This document shows positions 23,704 through 31,037 of a DNA stretch of 39,797 nucleotides, piece by piece. Source of the stretch: Treponema sp. (GTDB taxonomy: Bacteria; Spirochaetota; Spirochaetia; Treponematales; Breznakiellaceae); NCBI GenBank assembly GCA_031254615.1, contig JAIRUC010000092.1:1-39797 (forward strand). The letters run 5' to 3'. The notes beneath the pieces were generated by a model, which was given only the letters and a program-made list of their open reading frames with translations, did not search any database and was not told where the DNA came from. The translations under genes were made by a program, and so were the position numbers. Positions within the stretch are counted from its first letter, which is position 1; the number at the start of each line of letters is the position of its first letter.

Positions 23704-24774
23704 ATGGAAATACTTGTAGCGAGCTATCGTCTTGCCGGTACCGGCGGCAGCCAAAATTACACTTACGCGATAATCACAGAGCTTTTACGGCTTGGACACA
23801 ATGTGGAGTATTTTGCTCTCAATAAAGGGCTGGTCTCTGACAAAATAGAACAACTTGGCGTGCGGTTTATGTCAAAACGGCATTATGATTTAATTATCGC
23901 CAATTACAAACTGGTAACTCAGCTTTTATTTCAGCGCGGATATATCATACAGACAAGTCACAGCATACTGCCCGGTAATGACGAACCGTCCCTCTTTGCC
24001 GATTACCATGTGTGCGTAAGCGAATTTCAACAAAAATTTTTTTTGGAGAAAAAAATAAAATGCGAGGTTATCTTAAACGGCATTGACTGCGAACGGTTTT
24101 ATCCTGAAACGCCGGTACATAAAAAACTGACCCGTGTGTTGTCGTTGTGCCAATCCGAAGAAGCCAATAAGCTTATCGCCTCCTGCTGCAGGCGTATTAA
24201 TGTTAAATTCGTAAAGTGTTACAAACTAAAGCACAATGTTTGGGATCTTGAAAAAGAAATCAACAAGGCTGACCTTGTGGTAGGCGTTGGGCGTTCTTTG
24301 TATGACGCAATGGCCTGCGGAAGAGCGGTAATATCTTATGACACGCGTTATGTTGACAGAAATTTTGAAGGCGACGGATACCTTGATAAAAGCAATATTA
24401 ATGCATCGTTAGTGTATAATTGCTGCGGCGGTGCGAGCCGGCGCTTTTTTACGCCGGAAGAATTTATTATCGAATTAAAAAAATATAACAGCGACGACGG
24501 CGCGTTCATGCGGGAATTTGCCGTAAAAGAATTGAATATTCGTAAAAGCGTTGAGCGTTACCTTTCCATTTATAACGCAAATGCAAATAAAAATAAAAAA
24601 GACGGTGATACATGGTGGGTTCCATATTACAATGAATTGTACGCTGAATTTGAAAAACTAAATGCTGAAATAACCGCATTAAAGTCATCAAAAGCATGGC
24701 GTATTACGGCGCCATTGCGAAATTTTGCAGAAAGAATGAGAAAATTTAAACGGAGTAAAAACAGGCGTTTCTGA
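23704..24774 (+). CDS. Glycosyltransferase, GT-B fold (GT4-like)
   Basis: A predicted GT-B glycosyltransferase of 356 residues. The N-terminus EILVASYRLAGTGGSQNYTY has the glycine-rich loop of GT4 enzymes. HVCVSEFQQKFF and EVILNGIDCERFYPE are typical of the domain junction, and NKADLVVGVGRSLYDAMACG, with the acidic position replaced by an RSLYDA-type helix, covers the donor-site helix. The C-terminal SKAWRITAPLR is a motif seen at the end of many cell-surface glycosyltransferases. The ATG at 23704 is preferred over 23698 because AGGAG then lies 7 nt upstream. It is not linked to the large glycan operon, and the acceptor is unknown. Confidence 0.8.
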   Translation: MEILVASYRLAGTGGSQNYTYAIITELLRLGHNVEYFALNKGLVSDKIEQLGVRFMSKRHYDLIIANYKLVTQLLFQRGYIIQTSHSILPGNDEPSLFADYHVCVSEFQQKFFLEKKIKCEVILNGIDCERFYPETPVHKKLTRVLSLCQSEEANKLIASCCRRINVKFVKCYKLKHNVWDLEKEINKADLVVGVGRSLYDAMACGRAVISYDTRYVDRNFEGDGYLDKSNINASLVYNCCGGASRRFFTPEEFIIELKKYNSDDGAFMREFAVKELNIRKSVERYLSIYNANANKNKKDGDTWWVPYYNELYAEFEKLNAEITALKSSKAWRITAPLRNFAERMRKFKRSKNRRF

Positions 24775-24901
24775 TACGAATGATTTTGCAGGATTATTTA
24801 TGCTCGCGCTTGATGATTACAAAAAAGACGAACTAAACAAATTATGAGTTACAATGGTAACAGTATACGCATATGGTAATAAGCACCGGAGCGCGTCTAA
24901 A

Positions 24902-25240
24902 TCACTTCCCTCTTAAAAGATTATATTCCACTTTTGTCCTGAAGTCGGCAATGGCCTGGTCTTTGGGTTTTCCTTCAAATAAAAAAAGCACAAGTTCGTC
25001 TTTGAAATAACTTTCGATCTCTCTGTCGTATCCCGTAGTAAGCTTGCCGTTAATATTCTGTGCCATTTGCGCGAATTCCATATAGTGATTCTGGTTTTTA
25101 AGGAAAGGTTCCTTAAAATTCTTGCTGATCTTATTGACGACATTAATATTGCTTACAAAATCACCGGTAGCTTTGGCGCCAGACACTAAAATTCTATTTA
25201 CCCTTCCCCATATCAGAATTGCCAATTCCTCATCATAAAA
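24902..25240 (-). pseudogene. C-terminal remnant of an ABC-type extracellular solute-binding protein (probable)
   Basis: An open minus-strand frame ends at 24902. Its last 110 or so residues read like the C-terminus of a family 1 solute-binding protein: VSNINVVNKISKNF, then PFLKNQNHYMEFAQMAQNI, a TTGYDREIE segment and the final FEGKPKDQAIADF helix. The part before this runs into the promoter and coding region of the glyoxalase gene on the other strand, and no signal peptide, N-terminal lobe or permease genes are present. I read it as a leftover of a deleted transporter gene. The alternative is a small hypothetical protein starting at 25309. The family call is by pattern only. Confidence 0.45.
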
Positions 25241-25248
25241 GATATAAT
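25219..25248 (+). promoter_or_regulatory. Sigma-70-like promoter for the glyoxalase gene (and possibly glyA)
   Basis: TTGCCA (25219-25224), 18 bases, then a perfect TATAAT (25243-25248). The predicted start is about 10 nt before the ATG at 25266, with the AAGGGG ribosome binding site right at the 5' end of the message. Confidence 0.5.
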
Positions 25249-25265
25249 GCGGCAAGGGGTGAAAA

Positions 25266-25700
25266 ATGTTCAAACGACTTGGGCATATAGCGATACGGGC
25301 AAAAGACATTGAAGTAACGGCGGCATTTTACCGCGATATTCTGGGCATGAAGGAAGCTTTCAGAATGTACAACGGAGAAGGCGGCGCACTAAGCACTGTT
25401 TATCTCTGCGCAGCGCCCGGTCAGTTTATTGAAATATTTCCCGGCGGCAGTGAAGAGCGCGAAATTAATGACCGTACAATCGGCTATTCGCATCTGTGCA
25501 TAGAAGTAGAAAACGTCGAGGAAACCTGTAAAGAGCTCCTCGCCAAAGGACTGCAGACGGATACCGAAGTAAAAACCGGGTTTTCAAAAAGCAGGATGTT
25601 CTGGACACATGATCCCGACGGAAATCGAATCGAATTCATGGAGTTGACGCCGGAGAGCCTTCAGGCACAGGCCATTGATCGCATGGCAAAGGAACAATAG
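25266..25700 (+). CDS. Glyoxalase/bleomycin-resistance (VOC) family protein, lactoylglutathione-lyase-like
   Basis: A 144-residue vicinal-oxygen-chelate protein made of two beta-alpha-beta-beta-beta halves. All four candidate metal ligands are at the positions expected for glyoxalase I: His7 (RLGHIAI), Glu56 (QFIEIF), His76 (GYSHLCIE) and Glu123 (NRIEFME). AFYRDILGMKE is the usual N-terminal helix text. It may detoxify methylglyoxal, but many VOC proteins with this plan have other substrates. A clear AAGGGG ribosome binding site precedes the ATG. glyA follows in the same direction 94 nt later and may share the transcript. Confidence 0.88.
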   Translation: MFKRLGHIAIRAKDIEVTAAFYRDILGMKEAFRMYNGEGGALSTVYLCAAPGQFIEIFPGGSEEREINDRTIGYSHLCIEVENVEETCKELLAKGLQTDTEVKTGFSKSRMFWTHDPDGNRIEFMELTPESLQAQAIDRMAKEQ

Positions 25701-25794
25701 ACAAAACCACGGTGTCACGCTCTTGTCCTACTCCTCACTAACTGCCCACTGTTTACTCCTTGAAAAACCTCCCCTTTTCCGCTACCCTGAACCA

Positions 25795-27303
25795 ATGAAC
25801 ACAAACCCTGTCGCGGATTATCTTGCCGCTGTTTCACCGGATAAAATCAACACAAGCCTTTTGGCTTACCTTTGTAATTTGACAGAGGTCGCCAAAGTAA
25901 CACCGGAAATCGCCTCTTCAATTGTAAAAGAGCTGGAAAATCAGCGCAAAAGATTGAAATTGATCGCCAGCGAAAATTACTGCTCCATGGCGGTACAGCT
26001 TGCGATGGGGAATCTTTTAACCGATAAATACGCCGAGGGTGTCCCCAACCACCGGTTTTATGCCGGAAACGAAAATGTGGACGCTATTGAGGCGCTTGCG
26101 GCGCAGGAGGCGTGCAAGCTCTTTGGCGCACAGTACGCCAATGTTCAGCCCCACTGCGGGGCGGACGCCAATTTGCTCGCGTACTGGGCAATCCTTTCCA
26201 CCCGCATCGAAAACCCTGCGATGGAAAAATGGGGCAAAACAAATCTTTACGATCTTACCGACGCCCAATGGAAGGAGTTAAAAACCGCGCTTGGAAATCA
26301 ACGCTTTTTGGGGCTTGATTATTATTCCGGCGGACACTTAACGCACGGTTACCGGAACAATATTTCCAGCCGTATGTTTGATGTTTACGGATATTCGGTT
26401 TCCGAAAAAGACGGGCTTTTGGATTATGATGAGATTGAGAAACAGGCTTTGGAAGTGCGCCCGCTTATCCTTCTTGCCGGGTATTCAGCGTACCCACGAA
26501 AAATCAACTTTAAGCGAATGAGGGAAATCGCGGATAAAGCAGGCAGTGTCTTTATGGTAGACATGGCGCATTTTGCCGGTCTTGTCGCGGGAAAGGTTTT
26601 TACAGGCGAGTTTGATCCTGTGCCCTGGGCTCACGTTGTTACAAGCACAACCCACAAAACATTGCGCGGCCCGCGCTCAGGAATTGTGCTTTCTACTTCC
26701 GAGTTTGCCGAATCTTTGGACAAGGGCTGTCCCTTAACTATGGGAGGCCCTCTCCCCCACGTGATAGCGGCAAAAGCGGTCGCCTTCCGCGAAGCCTCCC
26801 TGCCCGAATTCAAGCAGTATGCGCGTAACATTGTCGATAACTGCCAGGCGCTGGCAGAATCCTGCATTAAAAACGGGCTGAATGTGCTGACGGGCGGAAC
26901 CGATAATCACCTGATTCTGGTAAATGTTGACAAGAACGGCCTTACTGGCAGGCAGGCGGAAAGCGCCCTGCACGAGTGTCACATAACGCTTAACCGCAAC
27001 AGCCTTCCGCGCGACACAAACGGCCCGTGGTATACATCGGGTCTAAGAATCGGAACAGCCGCCGCCACAAGTCTTGGAATGGGCAAGGCGGAAATGACGG
27101 AAATCGGCGCGCTGATTGCCGATGTTGTAAAAGGGACAACCCAGGCGCCTGACAAAAAAGACCCCTCCAAAAACAGCAAGGCAAAGTACAACATCGACGC
27201 CGCTGTAAAAGAGACGGTAATCAAGCGCGTAAAAGATTTACTCGACCGCTTCCCGGTGTATCCGGAACTGGATTTGGAGTTACTGAAAAAATCTTTTGTG
27301 TAA
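25795..27303 (+). CDS. glyA: Serine hydroxymethyltransferase with internal insertion
   Basis: Converts serine and tetrahydrofolate to glycine and 5,10-methylene-tetrahydrofolate with PLP. Conserved text includes LIASENYCS (57-65), YAEGVPNHRFYAGNENVD (79-96), NVQPHCGADAN, SGGHLTHG (178-185), VDMAHFAGLVA and TSTTHKTLRGPRSG with Lys288 as the PLP lysine. At 502 residues it is about 80 longer than E. coli GlyA. The extra length includes about 40 residues at 134-172, between the substrate loop and the HLTHG motif, plus an N-terminal extension of about 30. Open frame extends upstream to 25675, but the ATG at 25795 starts the homologous part; no good ribosome binding site is seen. It ends 1 nt from the convergent HD-GYP gene. 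Confidence 0.93.
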   Translation: MNTNPVADYLAAVSPDKINTSLLAYLCNLTEVAKVTPEIASSIVKELENQRKRLKLIASENYCSMAVQLAMGNLLTDKYAEGVPNHRFYAGNENVDAIEALAAQEACKLFGAQYANVQPHCGADANLLAYWAILSTRIENPAMEKWGKTNLYDLTDAQWKELKTALGNQRFLGLDYYSGGHLTHGYRNNISSRMFDVYGYSVSEKDGLLDYDEIEKQALEVRPLILLAGYSAYPRKINFKRMREIADKAGSVFMVDMAHFAGLVAGKVFTGEFDPVPWAHVVTSTTHKTLRGPRSGIVLSTSEFAESLDKGCPLTMGGPLPHVIAAKAVAFREASLPEFKQYARNIVDNCQALAESCIKNGLNVLTGGTDNHLILVNVDKNGLTGRQAESALHECHITLNRNSLPRDTNGPWYTSGLRIGTAAATSLGMGKAEMTEIGALIADVVKGTTQAPDKKDPSKNSKAKYNIDAAVKETVIKRVKDLLDRFPVYPELDLELLKKSFV

Positions 27304-27304
27304 A

Positions 27305-28765
27305 CTATTGCTTGCTCTTCTGCTGTTCTCTGATAAATGACTCGAAAATATCAAAAAGGATAGCATCAATCTTAGTGTATTTTTCGACAAATTCTACGCG
27401 CATCATTGCGAGGGCTTCATCCGGAGTCATTGACTTGCGGTAGACCCGGTGAGGATCGGTAAGGCTGTCGTACACATCAATTATTTCTAAAACCTTTGCC
27501 GGGAAGTAAGCAAGCGCCTCATAATCTAAAATTGGTTCAAGGTCATATGTCATACAATAATCCTGCCTCGCTTCGGGATTTTGTTTTTTGTACTGCTGCA
27601 AATACGCGCGGAAATAGCCGTAACCTGTTACATCGCCGTAATACTCGTGATGGTAACCAATGATAAGACTCGCTTCCATAGGGTAGTTTGTTTTATTCAG
27701 AACAGACTTATACCCCTGTTTAACATGATCAATTACAATGTTGCGGTTGTAAGAAGCTTCCCCTTCGTGATACTCAACATTGGATGCCTTTCCAATATCG
27801 TGAATAAGAAAACCAACAGCCCACTTAAAATAAAGGTCCGGCGGGATCGCCCTCATACCTCCGTAAAAAACACGCTCCAAAGAAAGGTCGTCTTTATCAA
27901 TATGCGGAAGCAGTTTATGGTAAAATTCACGGTACTTTGATTGAAAAGAAATTCGCAGTCTTTGTATTGCGCTGGATGTTGAAACAAGGTTGTTGTAATA
28001 CGAAAGAAAGGCAATCCCGTTAAGGTACACCCTTGTCATGTGCTGGACAATCGTACCGTTGGATTTTTGCACCAGCGTATTCATCAATTCATTATTAAAG
28101 ACATCCACGGTTAAAAGCTGTGCGGATGATTTTACCATTTCGTTGGTAGAATCCACCAAACTCTGAGTGACTTTTTTCGCTTCATCATCCGCAAGAGATA
28201 TAGCGTCTACCAATACCGAATGATTGATTAATGCGGCATCTTTGGCAGTATCTACAAGAACTTCGGTAACAACTTCTGTACCTTTATTTTTAACGGCAAG
28301 AAGCTCATTTAACCGCTGTTTGTTATGGTTAAGATAATTAACTTTTTCGCTGGTGGACATTCTGGCAAAAGTTTTATACTCACTTCCGTATCCTTCATGA
28401 GCTTCCAACTCTTCAAGATTGTCATCCCCGGTTTGAGGCTTCGGCTTTGTATCTTTTTTGGTTTTCTTTTTTACATCGGGAAGCTCGTCTACCCACGAGC
28501 CATTAGCGGCAATATATTTTTCTTTGATTTTATTCAGAGTTTCTTCTGTAATAGAATATTCCCAAGTGGTATCCTGCTTCCAGAAGGTTTCATTATTATT
28601 ATATAATGTTTTAAAAGGGATAAGCTTTTTACTTTTTGAAGATTTTTTTGTGCATAAAACAGGAATATCCTCTTCCTTAAGAATATCTATAATTGATTTA
28701 AGCCTTTTTCCATCGGGCTGTAATAACAAAGTTGAAAGTGAAACTTTAACTTCATCTTTCACCAT
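27305..28765 (-). CDS. HD-GYP-type phosphohydrolase with long N-terminal region (variant motif)
   Basis: A 486-residue protein. The C-terminal third is an HD-GYP-like metal hydrolase domain: FLIHDIGKA with His322-Asp323, HHEYYGDVTGYGYF with His372-His373, and VLEIIDVYDSLTDP with Asp430. This family breaks down cyclic di-GMP. The GYP element reads G-Y-G-Y-F, lacking the proline, so activity or specificity may differ. The N-terminal 300 residues contain a lysine-rich linker (95-112) and a long helical region (140-280), with no domain I recognise; this arrangement is typical of spirochaete HD-GYP proteins as I remember them. It is divergent from the MoxR gene. Confidence 0.82.
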   Translation of the reverse strand: MVKDEVKVSLSTLLLQPDGKRLKSIIDILKEEDIPVLCTKKSSKSKKLIPFKTLYNNNETFWKQDTTWEYSITEETLNKIKEKYIAANGSWVDELPDVKKKTKKDTKPKPQTGDDNLEELEAHEGYGSEYKTFARMSTSEKVNYLNHNKQRLNELLAVKNKGTEVVTEVLVDTAKDAALINHSVLVDAISLADDEAKKVTQSLVDSTNEMVKSSAQLLTVDVFNNELMNTLVQKSNGTIVQHMTRVYLNGIAFLSYYNNLVSTSSAIQRLRISFQSKYREFYHKLLPHIDKDDLSLERVFYGGMRAIPPDLYFKWAVGFLIHDIGKASNVEYHEGEASYNRNIVIDHVKQGYKSVLNKTNYPMEASLIIGYHHEYYGDVTGYGYFRAYLQQYKKQNPEARQDYCMTYDLEPILDYEALAYFPAKVLEIIDVYDSLTDPHRVYRKSMTPDEALAMMRVEFVEKYTKIDAILFDIFESFIREQQKSKQ

Positions 28766-28771
28766 ACCTTA

Positions 28772-28799
28772 ATAATATACAAAATTTCATTATTGTCAA
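28772..28799 (-). promoter_or_regulatory. Strong sigma-70-like promoter for the HD-GYP gene
   Basis: On the minus strand a perfect TTGACA (28794-28799) is followed after 16 bases by TATTAT (28772-28777). The ATG at 28765 lies only 6 nt beyond the -10 box, so the message would begin at or next to the start codon; the AAGG at 28767-28770 would fall outside it. Confidence 0.5.
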
Positions 28800-28810
28800 G
28801 GTATTTTTTT

Positions 28811-29797
28811 ATGAAGTATAATAACAATAGTAGAATAATGAAAACAAATAATGCGGCATCTGCCCTGCTTGAAGGCGCGGGTAAGATTATAAAAGGAAAA
28901 GAAAATTTCCTGAAACTGTTGCTCTCTTCAATTTTTGCCGGAGGTCATGTTCTTATCGATGACAATCCGGGATTGGGAAAAACTACTGTTGCGAAAACAC
29001 TTGCAAAATTAATTGACGGCGGGAAAAAGGGGCTGGACTTTAAGCGTATTCAATTTACTCCCGATCTTCTGCCTTACGATATTACCGGCGTTGATGTATT
29101 TGATCCCAAATCGCGTACCTTCCGTTTTATGCCCGGCCCTGTACTTTCTAACATTGTGCTTGCAGACGAAATTAACCGCACAACACCGAAGGTTCAGTCC
29201 GCAATGCTGGAAGTAATGGCGGAACGGCAGATTACTATCGGGCAGAATACTCACAAGCCGCCCGAACCTTTTTTTGTAATCGCCACAGAAAATCCGATAG
29301 AAAGCGAAGGCACTTTTCCGCTTCCCGCCGCACAGCTTGACAGATTTATGATGAAGCTGGCTTTGGGCTATCCCGATCGTGAAGCGGAGCTTGCAATACT
29401 TGACGAAAACCCCGCCGAAGAAGGGCTTGCCAAACTTCAGCCTGTTATTCGCGTAACGGATTTTCTTGCCGCAAAAAAAGCTGCGGCCGCCGTCTTTTGC
29501 CATCAGGCTCTGAAAGAGGCAATTGCCGATATAATCAGAGACACCCGTATTCATAAAGCGTTCAGTCTTGGGGCAAGCCCCAGAGCCGGTCTGCATTTTT
29601 TGTCGGCGGCAAAAGCGTATGCCTTTGTTAACGGCAGGGATTATGTTATTGATGAAGACCTTGCGCTTCTTGCCGCGCCTGTCCTTGCGCACCGCGTAAG
29701 GCTTCGCGATCCAAGGTCTTCGAGCGAAAAATCCATACGCGAAATTTGCCTTGCCAGAATTGACGGTTTGGTAACCGATGGAAAAAAGAACAGCTAA
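28811..29797 (+). CDS. MoxR-family AAA+ ATPase
   Basis: A 328-residue AAA+ ATPase thought to act as a chaperone maturing partner proteins. Walker A is in DDNPGLGKTTVAK, Walker B in IVLADEINRTTPKVQ, followed by the family text LEVMAERQIT, FFVIATENPIESEGTFPLPAAQL-type sensor region (quoted in part) and the lid segment SLGASPRAGLHFL. The frame opens at a TTG (28793), but the ATG at 28811 has AAGG 9 nt upstream and is preferred; an ATG at 28838 is a further option. It overlaps the DUF58 gene by 20 nt, and the third gene overlaps that one, giving the common MoxR-DUF58-transglutaminase arrangement. Confidence 0.92.
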   Translation: MKYNNNSRIMKTNNAASALLEGAGKIIKGKENFLKLLLSSIFAGGHVLIDDNPGLGKTTVAKTLAKLIDGGKKGLDFKRIQFTPDLLPYDITGVDVFDPKSRTFRFMPGPVLSNIVLADEINRTTPKVQSAMLEVMAERQITIGQNTHKPPEPFFVIATENPIESEGTFPLPAAQLDRFMMKLALGYPDREAELAILDENPAEEGLAKLQPVIRVTDFLAAKKAAAAVFCHQALKEAIADIIRDTRIHKAFSLGASPRAGLHFLSAAKAYAFVNGRDYVIDEDLALLAAPVLAHRVRLRDPRSSSEKSIREICLARIDGLVTDGKKNS

Positions 29798-31037
29798 ACG
29801 CGCGGCGGTTTTCTATCCCCGGACAATGGGTGTGTTCATTCTGCTGATAATTATCCTTTCTTTTACAGCGGGAACAATCAGGCGCGAACCCGTTCTTTCG
29901 CTGACAGGAGCTGTAATTCTGGCAATATGGACATATTGCCTTGTTATGACTTTGCTGCTTGCGCTGTTTCACCGCCGCCGCGCAAAAAACATTTTTATCC
30001 GTCTTGAGCCGGAAAGGATTGTTTGCGCGGGATGGACAAATGCGGCGTATCAGGAAAAAAATGACATTCCATTCGGGAAAAATATTTTTCAGCTTCCGGG
30101 CATCCTTGTCCGCTGCCGCGTACTGTTAAACACAAAAGACGGTCGTCGCGTAACCTATGATTTTAAACCGGAAAACAAAACCGGCGTACAGCAAAATACA
30201 TTTCAGATAAAAAAACGAGGGGCATATTTTTCTGTCTTTGATGAATTTGCTGTTTTTGACATCTTGGGATTTTTCCGTTTTGCTTACCGCATATCAGCCG
30301 CTGTCAGCGACGGCAGCGGCGCACGTCTGCTTGCAAGCCCTAATGCCGCCGCAGAGCAGGTTTTTGTCAAGGCGAGGGGCGGAGAGGCAAACAGGCAGGA
30401 CGCTCTTACCCTTGAACGTACCGATTATCTTATTGATCACCGTCCCTATGTGCCCGGCGATGATCCGCGCCGCATTAACTGGAAGCTGTACAGCCACGGC
30501 GGCGAACTTATTGTCCGTCAGGGAGAACGCGAACCGCCGCCTTTTTCCAACATGACAATTTTAATTGATACTCAATATGATGCGCTCTATGCTGCAAATA
30601 ACTTCGCAGCCGAGGCAGTGGATTCACTCTGCGAAAATGCGCTGTCAATTATCAACAATGCCGGCAAGGAAACAAATATACAGATTGGGGTTACGGGCTA
30701 CAATGAAAAAAGCGTCCCGGCTCTGCCACAGGCAGAGCCGGGATTTTTCCTGGCATATCCGGCGGCAATGCCGGCGAAAACCGTGGCGGCGTTGCCGCCT
30801 GTAACAGAAGACCGCGGCATAATCATTTTAGCGCTGCCAAGGATTGATACGGGACATTCGGCGCTGGATAAATTTTTGACAGATAACGCAAACCGTTCAA
30901 TAGAATTGATATTTATTTACGGAGCCGGCAAAAACGAAAGTGCCTTGTATGAAAAATATGCGGCGGCAGCTCTTATGTGCGCTCGTTTTTACAACACTCG
31001 CCCCGGCGTAAGGGCGCAAGTCTTTGGGGTACAGTGA
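29778..31037 (+). CDS. DUF58 domain protein, membrane-anchored
   Basis: A 419-residue protein with two N-terminal membrane helices (about residues 13-60) and a cytoplasmic DUF58 core. The core signature is the DYLIDHRPYVPGDDPRRINW region with WKLYSHGGELIVRQGE, at about residues 213-255. DUF58 proteins pair with MoxR ATPases and often contain a von Willebrand A-like fold; their molecular role is poorly known. The C-terminal part contains an alanine/proline-rich stretch (about residues 312-345) encoded by a cluster of GC-rich inverted repeats at 30715-30799. The stop shares a base with the next start (TGATG). Confidence 0.9.
   Translation: MEKRTAKRAAVFYPRTMGVFILLIIILSFTAGTIRREPVLSLTGAVILAIWTYCLVMTLLLALFHRRRAKNIFIRLEPERIVCAGWTNAAYQEKNDIPFGKNIFQLPGILVRCRVLLNTKDGRRVTYDFKPENKTGVQQNTFQIKKRGAYFSVFDEFAVFDILGFFRFAYRISAAVSDGSGARLLASPNAAAEQVFVKARGGEANRQDALTLERTDYLIDHRPYVPGDDPRRINWKLYSHGGELIVRQGEREPPPFSNMTILIDTQYDALYAANNFAAEAVDSLCENALSIINNAGKETNIQIGVTGYNEKSVPALPQAEPGFFLAYPAAMPAKTVAALPPVTEDRGIIILALPRIDTGHSALDKFLTDNANRSIELIFIYGAGKNESALYEKYAAAALMCARFYNTRPGVRAQVFGVQ
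30715..30743. repeat. Perfect 13-bp inverted repeat inside the DUF58 gene
   Basis: TCCCGGCTCTGCC and its exact complement are separated by only ACA and followed by TTTTT (about 30744-30748). In sequence it looks like an intrinsic terminator, yet it lies mid-gene in frame. Two further GC-rich inverted repeats follow at once: CCGGC/GCCGG (30759-30774) and GGCGGC-GTT-GCCGCC (30785-30799). Confidence 0.8.

Noticed and set aside
24800-24847. Tiny plus-strand ORF of 15 codons with an AGGA site before its ATG
   Set aside because: The signal is plausible, but the peptide matches nothing I know and the region borders a gene remnant; chance cannot be excluded.
25675-25794. 40-codon upstream extension of the glyA frame
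   Set aside because: It overlaps the end of the glyoxalase gene and encodes no SHMT-like text; ATG at 25795 is preferred.
29009-29692. Minus-strand ORF of 227 codons under the MoxR gene
   Set aside because: Completely inside a well-conserved ATPase gene, no start signal and no recognisable motif.
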